This document shows positions 53,076 through 62,311 of a stretch of DNA of 64,000 nucleotides, one piece after another. Position 1 is the stretch's first letter. Every line of letters begins with the position of its first letter. The stretch comes from DATEAV01 sp964575425 (lineage in GTDB: Bacteria > Chloroflexota > Anaerolineae > Anaerolineales > E44-bin32). The stretch is taken from assembly GCA_964575425.1 (NCBI GenBank), contig CAZNRD010000006.1, forward strand, positions 44,524 through 108,523, written 5' to 3'. Made by a program: the position numbers and the translations under genes. The notes below the pieces were generated by a model. That model worked only from the letters and a program-made list of their open reading frames with translations, searched no databases and was not told the DNA's origin.

Positions 53076-54374
53076 TCACGAAGACTCGAGGTACAGCTCG
53101 TCGGTGTCGTCGTCGAAGGCGAAGATCTCCGCGTAGCGCGCCCAGTTGATGGCCGTGTCGAGCTGGCTTTCGGCGAAATCGCCGAACTCGAGCCGCAGCC
53201 TGTCGGCGAAGTACTCCTCCGCCACCCGGTGATCGCTGTCCGCCAGGAGCGTCTCGTAGATCCAGCGGATGGTTGGGTGCCGCAGGACGCGGCCGGCGAC
53301 GATTTCCTTGCGGGCCAGGATGCGGGCGTCGGCGAACGCCTGGCCGAGGGGCGTGAGCATGATGTCGCCTTCTCTCACCTCGGCGAGGCCGAGCATCTCC
53401 GCCGCGTCGACCACGGGCAGCAAGTCGTCCAGTTCCATGTTCAGGTCAGCGGCGAGAAACGGCAGGTCGGCGCGGCCACCGCGGCTGTTGAGCGTGTCGG
53501 CGAGACCGGCCAGGGCGTTGATGCGAGCGGCAGGCAGCTTGGCTGCCGCGCCTGGCTGCGCAGCGGTGGGGGCGCCGAGCACCTCTTCGGGCTGCGTCTG
53601 CCCGGCGACGGCGGCGTAGACGCGGTCCACCACGGCCTGGTAGGCGATGTCCTTGCGCTGGCGCGGGTGCCGGAGAGTGACCGGGACCTCGGCCACGATG
53701 CGGCCCGGTTCCTTCTCCATGACGATGATGCGATCGGCCATCAGCACCGCTTCTTCGATGTTGTGCGTCACCATGAGCACGGCCTGAATGGGCAGCGATT
53801 TCGTCAACCAGAGCTCCATGAGTTCCCCGCGCAGGGCTTCGGCGGAGAGCACATCGAGGGCCGAGAAGGGCTCGTCGAGGCAAAGGAGTTCTGGTTCCGC
53901 TGCCACAGCGCGGGCGAAGCCGACCTTCTGGCGCATCCCGCCGGAGAGCTCGCGCGGGTAGGCATCTTCGAAGCCGTCGAGCCCGACTGTGTCGATGAGC
54001 TGGATGGCCCGCTGGCGCCTGACTTCCGGCTCCATGCCCCGAGCCTTCAGAGCCAGTTCGACGTTCTCCAGGACGGACAGCCAGGGGAAGAGGGCGAAGG
54101 TCTGGAACACGATCGTGGTGTGGGGATTGATGCCACGAAAGGGTTGGCCGCGGTAGAGGACGGTGCCTTCGCTGGCGCGCGTCAGCCCGGCGATGATGCG
54201 CAGCAGCGTCGACTTGCCGCATCCGCTTGGGCCAAGCAGGCACACGAACTCCCCCGCCTGGATGTCCAGGTTGACATCGCGGACTGCCAGAAAGCGTCGC
54301 CCATTGCTGCGATAGGCCATGGTGACGTGACGGAGGGCAAGCAGGGAGTCGTTCGCCTCGATTGTCTCGTTCAT
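53076..54374 (-). CDS. ABC transporter ATPase, NitT/TauT type with C-terminal AAA-associated domain
   Basis: 432 residues. ATPase domain 1-250: Walker A GPSGCGKST, signature LSGGMRQKV, Walker B LLCLDEPFSALD, H-loop VTHNIEE. The extra C-terminal ~150 residues (LADTLNSRGGRADLPFLAADLNMELDDLLPVVDAAEMLGLAEVREGDIML split by family as AAA_assoc_C) look like a winged-helix regulatory domain. Such ATPases accompany double-length permeases, as here. Substrate unknown. Confidence 0.87.
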   Translation of the reverse strand: MNETIEANDSLLALRHVTMAYRSNGRRFLAVRDVNLDIQAGEFVCLLGPSGCGKSTLLRIIAGLTRASEGTVLYRGQPFRGINPHTTIVFQTFALFPWLSVLENVELALKARGMEPEVRRQRAIQLIDTVGLDGFEDAYPRELSGGMRQKVGFARAVAAEPELLCLDEPFSALDVLSAEALRGELMELWLTKSLPIQAVLMVTHNIEEAVLMADRIIVMEKEPGRIVAEVPVTLRHPRQRKDIAYQAVVDRVYAAVAGQTQPEEVLGAPTAAQPGAAAKLPAARINALAGLADTLNSRGGRADLPFLAADLNMELDDLLPVVDAAEMLGLAEVREGDIMLTPLGQAFADARILARKEIVAGRVLRHPTIRWIYETLLADSDHRVAEEYFADRLRLEFGDFAESQLDTAINWARYAEIFAFDDDTDELYLESS

Positions 54375-54411
54375 GACCAGACCTCACGCATTGGGGATTG
54401 GCCCCGGATGC

Positions 54412-56142
54412 CTACTCCAGGCGGAAACGATCTTCCGCCACACGATACAGCCACCGCCAGAACGTGCGATTCAGAACGACCACAGCGATCACCAGGGCCA
54501 AGGTGGCTCCGAGTAGCAGCGCGTAGTCCCCGCCGGAGGTTGCCTGGGCGATGAGGGCACCGGCCCCGCGAGTCGCGTGGACGCGGCCGGCGAAGGTGAC
54601 ATACTCGGCGACGATGCTGGCATTCCACGCCCCTCCGCTGGCTGTGATCCCGCCGGTGACGATGTAAGGGAAAAGGGCGGGCAGGATCAGGTAGCGCCAG
54701 CGGTCAAGCGGCGTCAGGCCCATGAGGTTGGCCGTGTAGCGCAGGTCAAGCGGGATGGCCGATGCTCCGGCGATGACGTTGAAGAGAAGATACCACTGCG
54801 AGCCCATCAGCATCAACAGGATGGCAGCCAAGTTCAGGCCACCAGGTGCTGAGAGCAGAAAAAGCAGCAAGACGGGGAAGAGGGCTGTGGCGGGGATGGA
54901 AGCCAGGATTTGGACGATCGGCTGAAGCACGGCTGCCAGGCGTTGGTTGGTGCCAATGGCCACGCCCAGCGGCACAGTCCACGCCAGGGCAAGGGCGACC
55001 GCAACTGTCACCCGGGTGAAGGTGGCGAGCAGTCCGAGGGCGATGTCCCACCACCGGGCAGCGGGCAGGCTGAGAAGCATGCCGCCAGCCTGCCACGCGC
55101 CTGTCAGCACCGTGGCGACGAGGGCGACGCCGATCACCCAGGCCAGCCAAGGAGTGCGAGACGGGGCCGGGCCGTACCCGAACGCCCGAGGCCGATGCTG
55201 AAAGAAATGGTCCAGCGCCCTGTCGATGGACTCGGAAGCTCTGCGCGTGATCCGGCGATCGAGGAACTCGGCCGTCCGTGAGCGGGAGAGGGCATCGAGG
55301 AACCAGGACTGGGGGATTCTCTCTCCGGTCACTTGTTCGAGCTTGAACTTCTCTGCCCACGCCAGAAGCGGCCGCCAGAGGAGTTGATCGATCAGGACGA
55401 TGACGAGGATGAGGGTCGTCAGGCCGGCGATCACGGCGTGGAGGTTCCCCTCGTCGGCGGCGGTCTGGAGGTAGGAGCCGAGGCCGGGCAGTCGGAAGTC
55501 GCGCTCGCCGACCCGGAAAGACTCGGCTGCCATGAGGAAGAACCACCCTCCGGCCCAGCTCATGATGCTGTTCCAGAGCAAGGCGATGGCCGCGAAAGGC
55601 AGCTCAAGCATCTTCAGCCGCAGCCAGGGGTTGAGGCGGAACACGCCGGCGGCCTCGATCAGTTCGCGGGGAAGGGTTCGGATGGCCTGGTAGAAGCTGT
55701 AGGTGAGATTCCAGGCCTGCGAGGTGAAGATCAGGACGACGGCGGCGAGCTCGGCCGCCAGGTCCTGGGTCAGGAATGCGCTCAGTCCGAGCAGAACTAC
55801 GGGAAGGAACGAGAGGATCGGCACGCTCTGCAGCACGTCGAGCAGAGGCATGAGCGTTCTTTCGGCGGTCCGACTATGGGCGGCGGCGTAGCCATAGACG
55901 AGGCTGAAGAGCAGAGAGAGGCAGTAGGCGGCGGCCATGCGCAGGCTGGAGAGAAGCGCATACCAAGGCAACGCGCCATAGGCAAGGGAGATCGTCGGGC
56001 CGGTGAGGACGGACGGGACACGGAAGGCCAGGCGGGCGCCGAGGTACAGGACCGATGCCAACCCTAGGACAACCAGGGCGTCGCCGAGGGTGAACGGGGG
56101 TGTCCTGGGAAGCTCGGGTCCGTATTGCAGGGTGCGTCGCAT
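54412..56142 (-). CDS. ABC transporter permease with duplicated BPD domain
   Basis: 576 residues from ATG 56142 (a GTG at 56190 is an alternative; neither has a strong ribosome site). Two NitT/TauT-type permease halves, each about six helices: the first EAA-like loop is GVFRLNPWLRLKMLELPFA, the second LMGLTPLDRWRYLILPALFPYI. A 100-residue cytoplasmic linker joins them. Both channel halves are thus in one chain. No substrate-binding protein is adjacent. Confidence 0.87.
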   Translation of the reverse strand: MRRTLQYGPELPRTPPFTLGDALVVLGLASVLYLGARLAFRVPSVLTGPTISLAYGALPWYALLSSLRMAAAYCLSLLFSLVYGYAAAHSRTAERTLMPLLDVLQSVPILSFLPVVLLGLSAFLTQDLAAELAAVVLIFTSQAWNLTYSFYQAIRTLPRELIEAAGVFRLNPWLRLKMLELPFAAIALLWNSIMSWAGGWFFLMAAESFRVGERDFRLPGLGSYLQTAADEGNLHAVIAGLTTLILVIVLIDQLLWRPLLAWAEKFKLEQVTGERIPQSWFLDALSRSRTAEFLDRRITRRASESIDRALDHFFQHRPRAFGYGPAPSRTPWLAWVIGVALVATVLTGAWQAGGMLLSLPAARWWDIALGLLATFTRVTVAVALALAWTVPLGVAIGTNQRLAAVLQPIVQILASIPATALFPVLLLFLLSAPGGLNLAAILLMLMGSQWYLLFNVIAGASAIPLDLRYTANLMGLTPLDRWRYLILPALFPYIVTGGITASGGAWNASIVAEYVTFAGRVHATRGAGALIAQATSGGDYALLLGATLALVIAVVVLNRTFWRWLYRVAEDRFRLE

Positions 56143-56232
56143 CGTTGTGTGCGCCCGATGAAGCCTGGTCGCTGCCCCGGAGGCCCTCACGGGGAACGAC
56201 CCCTGATGAGGGCGTAAGGAGCAAAGGCGGCG

Positions 56233-58203
56233 TCAGCTCTCTGTCAGGTCCGCGTACTCCTGCGGCACGATCTCGGCCTCGGCGGCGCCCAACACCTGCA
56301 GGAGCTGCAGGATCAGCCCGGCCTTCTCTTCGGCATCGCCGCGCGACCAGGTGCGGCTCTTGATCTCGAGGTAGGTGTGATCGCCGGCAGGCTTGAGCAG
56401 GTGGTCGAGGTTGACGAAGAATTCCTTGCCCTGGAAGCGCACGAGCCAGCGCCTGCGGTCTTTTTCAACCTCTGTCTCGGCCTTTGGTTTGAAGTACTCG
56501 CGGTAGAAGCGCAGGCTGTGCGTGGCTGGCGCGATGAAGCGAGAGCGCGACAGCGGCACCGCGTGCTCGTAGATGCGCGCCGGTTCGGTCAGCGTGAGGC
56601 GGTAGCGAACGTTGAACACGTTGCCGGCGTCATCGAGGAATTCATCCTCGCGATAGCGCAACCTGCCTTCCGACGGATCGTCGAAGGAGAAGTAGGTGTC
56701 GTACTCGAGGTAGTGGGCCTTACGCACGATTTCGACAGAGCCGTCGCTCAGTTTCCTCAGAACCGCTGGCGGATCGTCGAGGCGGACCTTGATCTGGACC
56801 TCGTAGCTCTCCTCGCGCTGAGCGCCCTCGATGGCCAGGAGCTTCGTGAGGATCGATCCCTCGCGCCTCACGAGGAAGGCATCGATCCGCGAGGCGTAGG
56901 CAGCGGCATCGGCCAGCAGGGCGTTCACATCGAGGCCTTCCAATTGTCGCTCTCGCATCAGCCACCTGCCGTCGACCATGACGTCGGTCACATCGCTGGA
57001 CTTGGCGGAGTAGATCAGGCGCGAGTAGATGGCGTTGGGATCGCGCGCGAAGTGTGGCATGTTGTGGAGGGTGTCCAGCTCGACGAGGGCAAGGTCGGCG
57101 CGCTTGCCGGGCTCCAGGGAGCCGGTGAGATGGCCGAGGTGCAGGGCCCGGGCACCGAGGCGGGTGGCCATGGCCAGGGTGAGGCGAGCGGGGAGCGCGG
57201 TGGGGTCGCCGCTGACGGCTTTGGCAATGAAACTCGCCATCCGCAGTTCCTCGAACATGTCCAGGTCATTGTTGGAGGCCGGACCATCGGTGCCGACGCC
57301 GACGTTCAACCCAGCCTCGAGCATGGCGACCACCGGCGCGAAGCCCGAGGCGAGCTTGAGGTTGCTGGTGGGATTGTGGGCCACACCAGCGCCCGCGTGT
57401 TCGAGGGTGTGGATCTCCCCGTCATCGATGTGGACGCAGTGAACTGCCAGCACCTTGGCCTCGAACAGGCCCTGCTTCTTCACCCAGGGGATGACCGGCA
57501 TGTCGTAGGTCTCGCGCCACTGGTGGACCTCGTCCAGGGTTTCCGAAAGGTGGATGTGCAGCGGAACGTCGAACTCCCGCGCGAGGTCGACGCAGGCGCG
57601 CAGGATTTCGGCGGTGCAGGTGTACGGCGCGTGAGGCGCCACCGAAGGGACGATCAGAGGGTGGCCCTTCCAGCGGGTGATGAAGCCCCGCGCCAGGGCC
57701 AGTGAGTCTTCGAACGAGGCGGCGTCAGGGGCCGGGAACTTCACCACAGTCTGAGAGCAGAGGGCACGCATGCCGACCTCGGCCGCCGCCGATGCCACGG
57801 CGTCCTCGAAGTAATACATGTCAGCGAAGCAGGTGATGCCGGAGCGAATCATCTCGGCTAAGGCAATCTTGGTGCCCAGGCGGCAGAAGTCCGGGGTGAC
57901 GAACTCGCGCTCGACGGGCATCATGTAGCCGAGGAGCCACACGTCCAGGCGCAGGTCGTCAGCCATGCCTCGCAGCAAGGTCATCGGGCCATGCGTGTGG
58001 GCGTTGACCAGCCCGGGAATGAGGACCTTACCGCCGCAGTCGATGATTTCGGCAGCGGTGAAGCGGGATATGACATCGGCCTGGTCCCCGACGGCCGCAA
58101 TGCTTGCCCCCTGAACAGCCAGGGCGCCGCGGGGAAAGAGGCGATAAGCATCGTCCATGGTGACGACGAAGGCGTTCCGAAGGATCAAGTCGACGTTTTC
58201 CAC
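56233..58203 (-). CDS. MtaD/SsnA-like amidohydrolase (deaminase) fused to CYTH-like domain
   Basis: 656 residues from GTG 58203 (GAGGG six bases upstream). Residues 1-440: metal-dependent deaminase with H69-x-H71 (VNAHTHGPMTLLRG), SVAPHAPYTC, HIHLSET, AVHCVHIDD and GTDGPASNNDLDM, matching S-adenosylhomocysteine/methylthioadenosine deaminases. Residues about 465-656: a CYTH (triphosphate tunnel) fold with YEVQIKV in place of ExExK, LRYRED, EVEKDRRRW and YLEIKSRT. The ExExK variant has Gln for the second Glu. The single open frame spans both. CYTH proteins bind triphosphates or polyphosphate; why one is joined to a nucleoside deaminase is unknown. It precedes the NitT/TauT-like permease. Confidence 0.87.
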   Translation of the reverse strand: MENVDLILRNAFVVTMDDAYRLFPRGALAVQGASIAAVGDQADVISRFTAAEIIDCGGKVLIPGLVNAHTHGPMTLLRGMADDLRLDVWLLGYMMPVEREFVTPDFCRLGTKIALAEMIRSGITCFADMYYFEDAVASAAAEVGMRALCSQTVVKFPAPDAASFEDSLALARGFITRWKGHPLIVPSVAPHAPYTCTAEILRACVDLAREFDVPLHIHLSETLDEVHQWRETYDMPVIPWVKKQGLFEAKVLAVHCVHIDDGEIHTLEHAGAGVAHNPTSNLKLASGFAPVVAMLEAGLNVGVGTDGPASNNDLDMFEELRMASFIAKAVSGDPTALPARLTLAMATRLGARALHLGHLTGSLEPGKRADLALVELDTLHNMPHFARDPNAIYSRLIYSAKSSDVTDVMVDGRWLMRERQLEGLDVNALLADAAAYASRIDAFLVRREGSILTKLLAIEGAQREESYEVQIKVRLDDPPAVLRKLSDGSVEIVRKAHYLEYDTYFSFDDPSEGRLRYREDEFLDDAGNVFNVRYRLTLTEPARIYEHAVPLSRSRFIAPATHSLRFYREYFKPKAETEVEKDRRRWLVRFQGKEFFVNLDHLLKPAGDHTYLEIKSRTWSRGDAEEKAGLILQLLQVLGAAEAEIVPQEYADLTES

Positions 58204-58230
58204 GATTGACCCTCGCTGGCGAATGTTGGG

Positions 58231-58238
58231 ATTATACT
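58231..58238. promoter_or_regulatory. Overlapping divergent -10 elements
   Basis: GGATTATACTG contains TATAAT on the minus strand (58231-58236, toward the deaminase) and TATACT on the plus strand (58233-58238, toward thymidine phosphorylase). No well-spaced -35 on either side (a TTGACC at 58206-58211 is 21 bases from the plus -10). Confidence 0.4.
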
Positions 58239-58285
58239 GCCAGGCGCCGGCTTTCCCGGCGTGCACAATGCTGGCGGAGGCAACC

Positions 58286-59590
58286 ATGCGGGCCGTCGAC
58301 GTGATCGTCAAGAAGCGCGATGGGGGAGAGCTCAGCCGCCAGGAAATTGCGTTCTTCGTCGAGGGATTCGCCTGCGGCGACATCCCCGACTACCAGGCGG
58401 CAGCCTGGGCCATGGCCGTCTTGTGGCGCGGGATGACACCGCGCGAGACGTGGTATCTGACCGAGGTCATGGCCGCCTCCGGTGAGCAGATCGACCTGAG
58501 TGGCATTGCGCCCATCACCGTGGACAAACACTCCACCGGAGGCGTGGGCGACAAGACGACGCTCGTGGTCGAGCCTCTCGTGGCTGCGGCCGGCCTGGCG
58601 GTGGGCAAGATGTCTGGTCGCGGCCTGGGCTATTCGGGCGGCACGCTGGACAAGATGGAGTCCATCCCCGGCTTTCGCGTGGACCTCAGTCGGGAGGAGT
58701 TCCTCGATCAGCTGCGGGGGGTGGGGTTGGTGCTGTGTGGTCAGACGGCCGACCTTGCGCCGGCGGACGGCAGGCTCTACGCGCTGCGCGACGTGACGGG
58801 CACAGTTCCCTCGATCCCGTTGATCGCCTCATCGGTGATGTGCAAGAAGATCGCTTCGGGTGCTCATGTGATCGTGCTGGATGTCAAGGCCGGACGGGGA
58901 GCGTTCATGCCCACCGTGGGCGACGCGGTGTGCCTGGCCCGCCTGATGGTGGAGATTGGCCGCAGAGCGAGGCGCCGAGTCGTGGCGCTGATCTCCGACA
59001 TGAATCAGCCGCTGGGTCACGCCGTGGGCAACGCCCTCGAGGTGCGGGAAGCCATAGAGACGCTGCAAGGCGGAGGTCCGCAGGACTTCCGGCAGCACTG
59101 CCTGCACGTGGCAGCTCATCTCCTGCTGCTGGCTCGCCGCGCGCTTACGCTCAGGTCCGCGAAGAACCTAGCGGCATCTATTCTCGACTCGGGCCAGGCC
59201 TGGGAGAGATTCCGCTTGCTGGTCCAGGCACAAGGGGGCGATGTCGGGGTGGTGGACGATCCGGAACGGCTGCCGTGCGCCTCGTGGATCGAGACCGTGC
59301 CATCGCCGCAAGCCGGCTACCTGGCCACTGTGGACGCGCGGGCTGTGGGGGAGGCGGTGGTGGCGCTGGGCGGCGGGCGTGCGAAGAAGGGCGATGCGAT
59401 CGATCACGCGGTGGGCGTCGTCGTCCACCACAAAGTGGGCGATCGGGTGCGAAAGGGAGAGCCTCTGTTCACCGTCCATGCCTCCCATCGAGTGCGGGCC
59501 TCGGAAGCGATCGAGCGCCTGCTCCAGGCTCATCGTCTCTGCCGTCAGTCGGTCGAGCCGCTGCCGTTGTTCTACCGCACGATCCGCTAG
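58286..59590 (+). CDS. deoA: Thymidine/pyrimidine-nucleoside phosphorylase
   Basis: 434 residues. Phosphorolysis of (deoxy)thymidine or uridine. KHSTGGVGDKTTL, the family signature SGRGLGYSGGTLDKMESIPG, phosphate-binding SSVMCKKIASGAHVIVLDVKAGRGAFM, and GHAVGNALEVREA. C-terminal PYNP domain. Start ATG 58286 is five bases after GGAGG; ATG 58268 is less likely. The pairing with a nucleoside-type deaminase across the divergent promoter suggests nucleoside salvage. Confidence 0.93.
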   Translation: MRAVDVIVKKRDGGELSRQEIAFFVEGFACGDIPDYQAAAWAMAVLWRGMTPRETWYLTEVMAASGEQIDLSGIAPITVDKHSTGGVGDKTTLVVEPLVAAAGLAVGKMSGRGLGYSGGTLDKMESIPGFRVDLSREEFLDQLRGVGLVLCGQTADLAPADGRLYALRDVTGTVPSIPLIASSVMCKKIASGAHVIVLDVKAGRGAFMPTVGDAVCLARLMVEIGRRARRRVVALISDMNQPLGHAVGNALEVREAIETLQGGGPQDFRQHCLHVAAHLLLLARRALTLRSAKNLAASILDSGQAWERFRLLVQAQGGDVGVVDDPERLPCASWIETVPSPQAGYLATVDARAVGEAVVALGGGRAKKGDAIDHAVGVVVHHKVGDRVRKGEPLFTVHASHRVRASEAIERLLQAHRLCRQSVEPLPLFYRTIR

Positions 59591-59936
59591 GCGAGGCATT
59601 CCAGGCGATTGCGAGCCCGGGCCTGACACCTCGGCTGCTGGCCAAGGGCGTGATTGTGAAGTGGGGGAGTCGCCATGCGGTTTGATATGACATCGCCAGC
59701 CATGGCGGCGCCTGCGATTGCGAGGTTGTCAATTCGGCCCGCAACCCGGTCAAGGCCTCGCTGCGATCAGGTTCAGGTGGGCGACGGAGGCGGATTGGCC
59801 GCGCCCACGAGCGGCGTTTCTCTTCCGCTCGGGCTTCGTCGGCCTGCTCCAGCAAGGCCAAGCCCTCCTGCACCGCACAATCGGCCAAATGGTTGGTCGA
59901 GCTTCCGGCAAACATACCGAGCTCACTGCTCAGAAT
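59591..59936. other. Intergenic region, no convincing gene
   Basis: About 346 bases. An ATG at 59675 with GGGGGAG upstream opens a 91-codon frame, but its product is Pro/Arg/Ala-rich and resembles no family; I do not call it. No RNA gene or clear terminator. Confidence 0.4.
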
Positions 59937-60428
59937 TCAACCGCCAATAAGGGGCCGACCCGCGTAGGGGTTGACATAGGGGCTTAGCCGCACCAGCCAT
60001 CGGACCTGCTCGCAGGGCGGGAGCGCGGCGAGCTCCGCTTCGCCGATCCCCATCCTCCGCACAGCCTCATCGGCAGAGAGTGCCGGGTCGGCGATTCCCA
60101 TACTCGCCCCACAGGTCTGAAGCGCGATGGCGATCATCAAGGCGCCCGCCACCCAATGCCTCGCCAAGGGAATCCCCGGCTCAAGCCATCGACTGGATGT
60201 GACCAGCAGGATCACCACGACCAGCGCGACAAACAGCCACATCAGACGCGATACGTCACTCCACTCGATATGCCGAACCAGCGTACCCGGCGGGATGAAG
60301 AAGATCGCCCAGCCTAACTGAGCCAGGGTCACGACCATGTGCGCCAGGACCAGCAGGCTCATGGCGAAAAGGACTCCCAGCCCGATCTTGCCCAGAGCCC
60401 TCCGCACACCTCCTCCTTCTTGCCTCAC
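59937..60428 (-). CDS. Small polytopic membrane protein
   Basis: 163 residues with about three hydrophobic helices (LGVLFAMSLLVLAHMVVTLA; LMWLFVALVVVILLV; WVAGALMIAIALQ) and a soluble C-terminal tail of about 50 residues. No family recognised. GTG 60428 overlaps the stop of the HEXXH gene (GTGA), so the two are translated together. Confidence 0.65.
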   Translation of the reverse strand: MRQEGGGVRRALGKIGLGVLFAMSLLVLAHMVVTLAQLGWAIFFIPPGTLVRHIEWSDVSRLMWLFVALVVVILLVTSSRWLEPGIPLARHWVAGALMIAIALQTCGASMGIADPALSADEAVRRMGIGEAELAALPPCEQVRWLVRLSPYVNPYAGRPLIGG

Positions 60429-61518
60429 TCCGACTGAGGGGTGCCTGGCGGTGTGCCCGGAGACGGCCCGTTCTCCGGTAATGTGGCCTGGGAGGGCGTT
60501 GCTGTTGCGGCCGGCGCTGACGGTGCTGGAGCAGCGGCGGTCAATGTTCGGAATTCTGTTGCTGGCAGATGCCTTCCCGCGGTAACCTCAAATACCTCTT
60601 TTTCCCTGTAGGCCTCCACCTCAGCCCACACCCCGTGTTCCTTGTCGTGAGTGCCTATTCTCTGGCGGGCCTTGCTGGCGGCCTCTGCCAAGTATCGAAG
60701 CGCAAACCACGCCTGCTGCCACAGCCAGGTTCCCCACTGCTCCACGTGCGTCAACTCGTGCACGAGCAATGCCTGCCCCCGCAGATCTGGTTGGAACTCA
60801 CCGGAATCCCGAACATAAATCGTGCGTCCAAGCGTGACAGCATCAGGTGGAGTTGGGGGCCTCGAGAAGATTCCAAAGATATTGGTGATCAAGCCGGCCT
60901 CCCACGTGCCCACCGAGAGGCGCGCCCGGTCGACCACGTGTGAGGGGACATGATCGCGAAGGGCGTGCATGTCCGATGGGATCGGGCCCCGGTAAGGCCG
61001 CCCGTAGATGGAGGGTGGGATTGTGCGCATAGCCGTTCGGGCCGGTGGCCTGGTCATATGCTCGCGGGTGACCGGGCCTGTGCCGGATGGGGCGCTGGTG
61101 TTCTCCTGCTGCTTCCACTTCGCGAGGTCGAACGGCGGCGACTGTCCCGACGTTCCCGCCTGCGGCGATTGTATCTCGGTGAAGCGTGTCTCAGAAGGCC
61201 ATTCGCCCCCAGCCTCATCCTTCGCTGCCTTCGCTGCCGCCGCGGCGGCCGCGGCTGCCGCCAGCGCCGCCAGCCACGCCAGGTGCCGCTGCTCGGCCTC
61301 TTTCGCCTCCGCCTCGGCGTTCTTGCGCGCCACTTCCGCCCGGCGCCGCTCTTCCTCCTCCTGGCAGGCTCCAGCGCAAGGGCCGTCGCCAAGGCGATCA
61401 GCGCCGCTGCCGCGCCCCACAAGACGCCTGATGAGGAACCACCTGGGGGATCGGCAGATGCACTCCCTCCACCCGGGCTCGACCCATCGGGCATGCCTCC
61501 GTGCACGCCCATCGGCAC
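60425..61518 (-). pseudogene. HEXXH (DUF4157-like) putative metallopeptidase gene, frameshifted
   Basis: The C-terminal part (60425 to about 61360) encodes a charged coiled coil (EEEERRRAEVARKNAEAE), a run of ten alanines, a Pro-rich region and a zincin-like core. The core is RTIYVRDSGEFQPDLRGQ followed by LLVHELTHVEQW, with EVEAY about 55 residues on as a possible third zinc ligand. This resembles the DUF4157 'eCIS core' peptidase group. The natural N-terminus (Gly/Ser-rich, then membrane helix VLWGAAAALIALATALAL) lies in another frame starting near 61518. The two frames meet within a GGAGGAGGAAGAG tract at about 61350-61375. A one-base shift (sequencing indel, mutation or programmed slip) would yield about 360 residues. 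Confidence 0.6.
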
Positions 61519-61705
61519 TGGCGGCAGGCCGCCGAACCAAGAAGTGGATGGCGTGCATGAGGGGGGTGCAGTTGGGGTGGGATGCGGCGCGGCTCAGGGG
61601 AGAGAAGAGACGGGTTGTGGTCGCTAAGTGAATGCCGCACCTCAAGCCCCTGGCGCTGATCCGGACGCGAAGCGCCACGAACGTGGAACCGTCTCAGCCC
61701 GCCGA

Positions 61706-62005
61706 CTACCAGCCGATGCCAAGCTCGGTGAGACTCTTCTTGAACAAGGGCCACCACATCAGGAACGTACTGCCGAGAAGGATGGAGGCAGTGAAGGCCA
61801 TCGCCAGAGACTCCAGAGTGAGCGGGATGGAAAGAAACAGCCAGTACCAGAAGCCTATCACAAGAAATCCTGAAAACATGCCGAGGGCGGAGCTCACGGC
61901 CATGACCCTGACCCGCAGTCTCCTGGAGCGAAAGAGCTTCACCCAGTAGGCGAAGACCGGGGTCATGCATAGTATGACCACTACCGCCGGCATCCAATCT
62001 TCCAT
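61706..62005 (-). CDS. Small membrane protein
   Basis: 99 residues with three hydrophobic helices (MPAVVVILCMTPVFAYWV; ALGMFSGFLVIGFWYWLFL; AMAFTASILLGSTFLMWW) and a basic loop. It ends KKSLTELGIGW, vaguely like the KKGLVEF end of the 210-residue neighbour. Start at the second ATG of ATGATG (AGGAG upstream). No family recognised. Confidence 0.65.
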   Translation of the reverse strand: MEDWMPAVVVILCMTPVFAYWVKLFRSRRLRVRVMAVSSALGMFSGFLVIGFWYWLFLSIPLTLESLAMAFTASILLGSTFLMWWPLFKKSLTELGIGW

Positions 62006-62188
62006 CATTCTCCTGCCTCTCGACCGGTTGAAGTTTGGGCGACCCTCTGTCCTGCTGGTCGCGCTTTCACCGCCGCCGGTCGAGGAAGCCCGCATCACAA
62101 CGCCGAGCGGTGCGCAGCAACCAAGGGCGGCTCCTCGCCGCAGCGGCGCAGACGCCTCCCCCTGGCCTTCAACTCGCAGCTTCGGCCG

Positions 62189-62293
62189 CTATTTGCCCCG
62201 CCGCCTCCGCCGCAGGTAGCGGGAAACCACCGAGCCCAGCCAGGCGCCCACCACGCCGGCCAGCACCATCAGGGAGAAGTTGGACCAGTCCAT
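62189..62293 (-). CDS. 34-residue single-helix membrane peptide
   Basis: MDWSNFSLMVLAGVVGAWLG begins a peptide with one membrane helix and a basic end rich in Arg (YLRRRRRGK). It is 18 bases after the preceding gene stop and on the same strand as all its neighbours. Helix-plus-basic-tail composition supports a real small protein, though the ribosome site (GGCGG) is weak. Confidence 0.5.
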   Translation of the reverse strand: MDWSNFSLMVLAGVVGAWLGSVVSRYLRRRRRGK

Positions 62294-62311
62294 CCGCCGC
62301 CCGGCCCCCGG

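Noticed and set aside
59675..59950. 91-codon frame with good ribosome site after thymidine phosphorylase
   Set aside because: Product is Pro/Arg/Ala-rich, runs into the convergent gene and resembles no protein; kept as intergenic.
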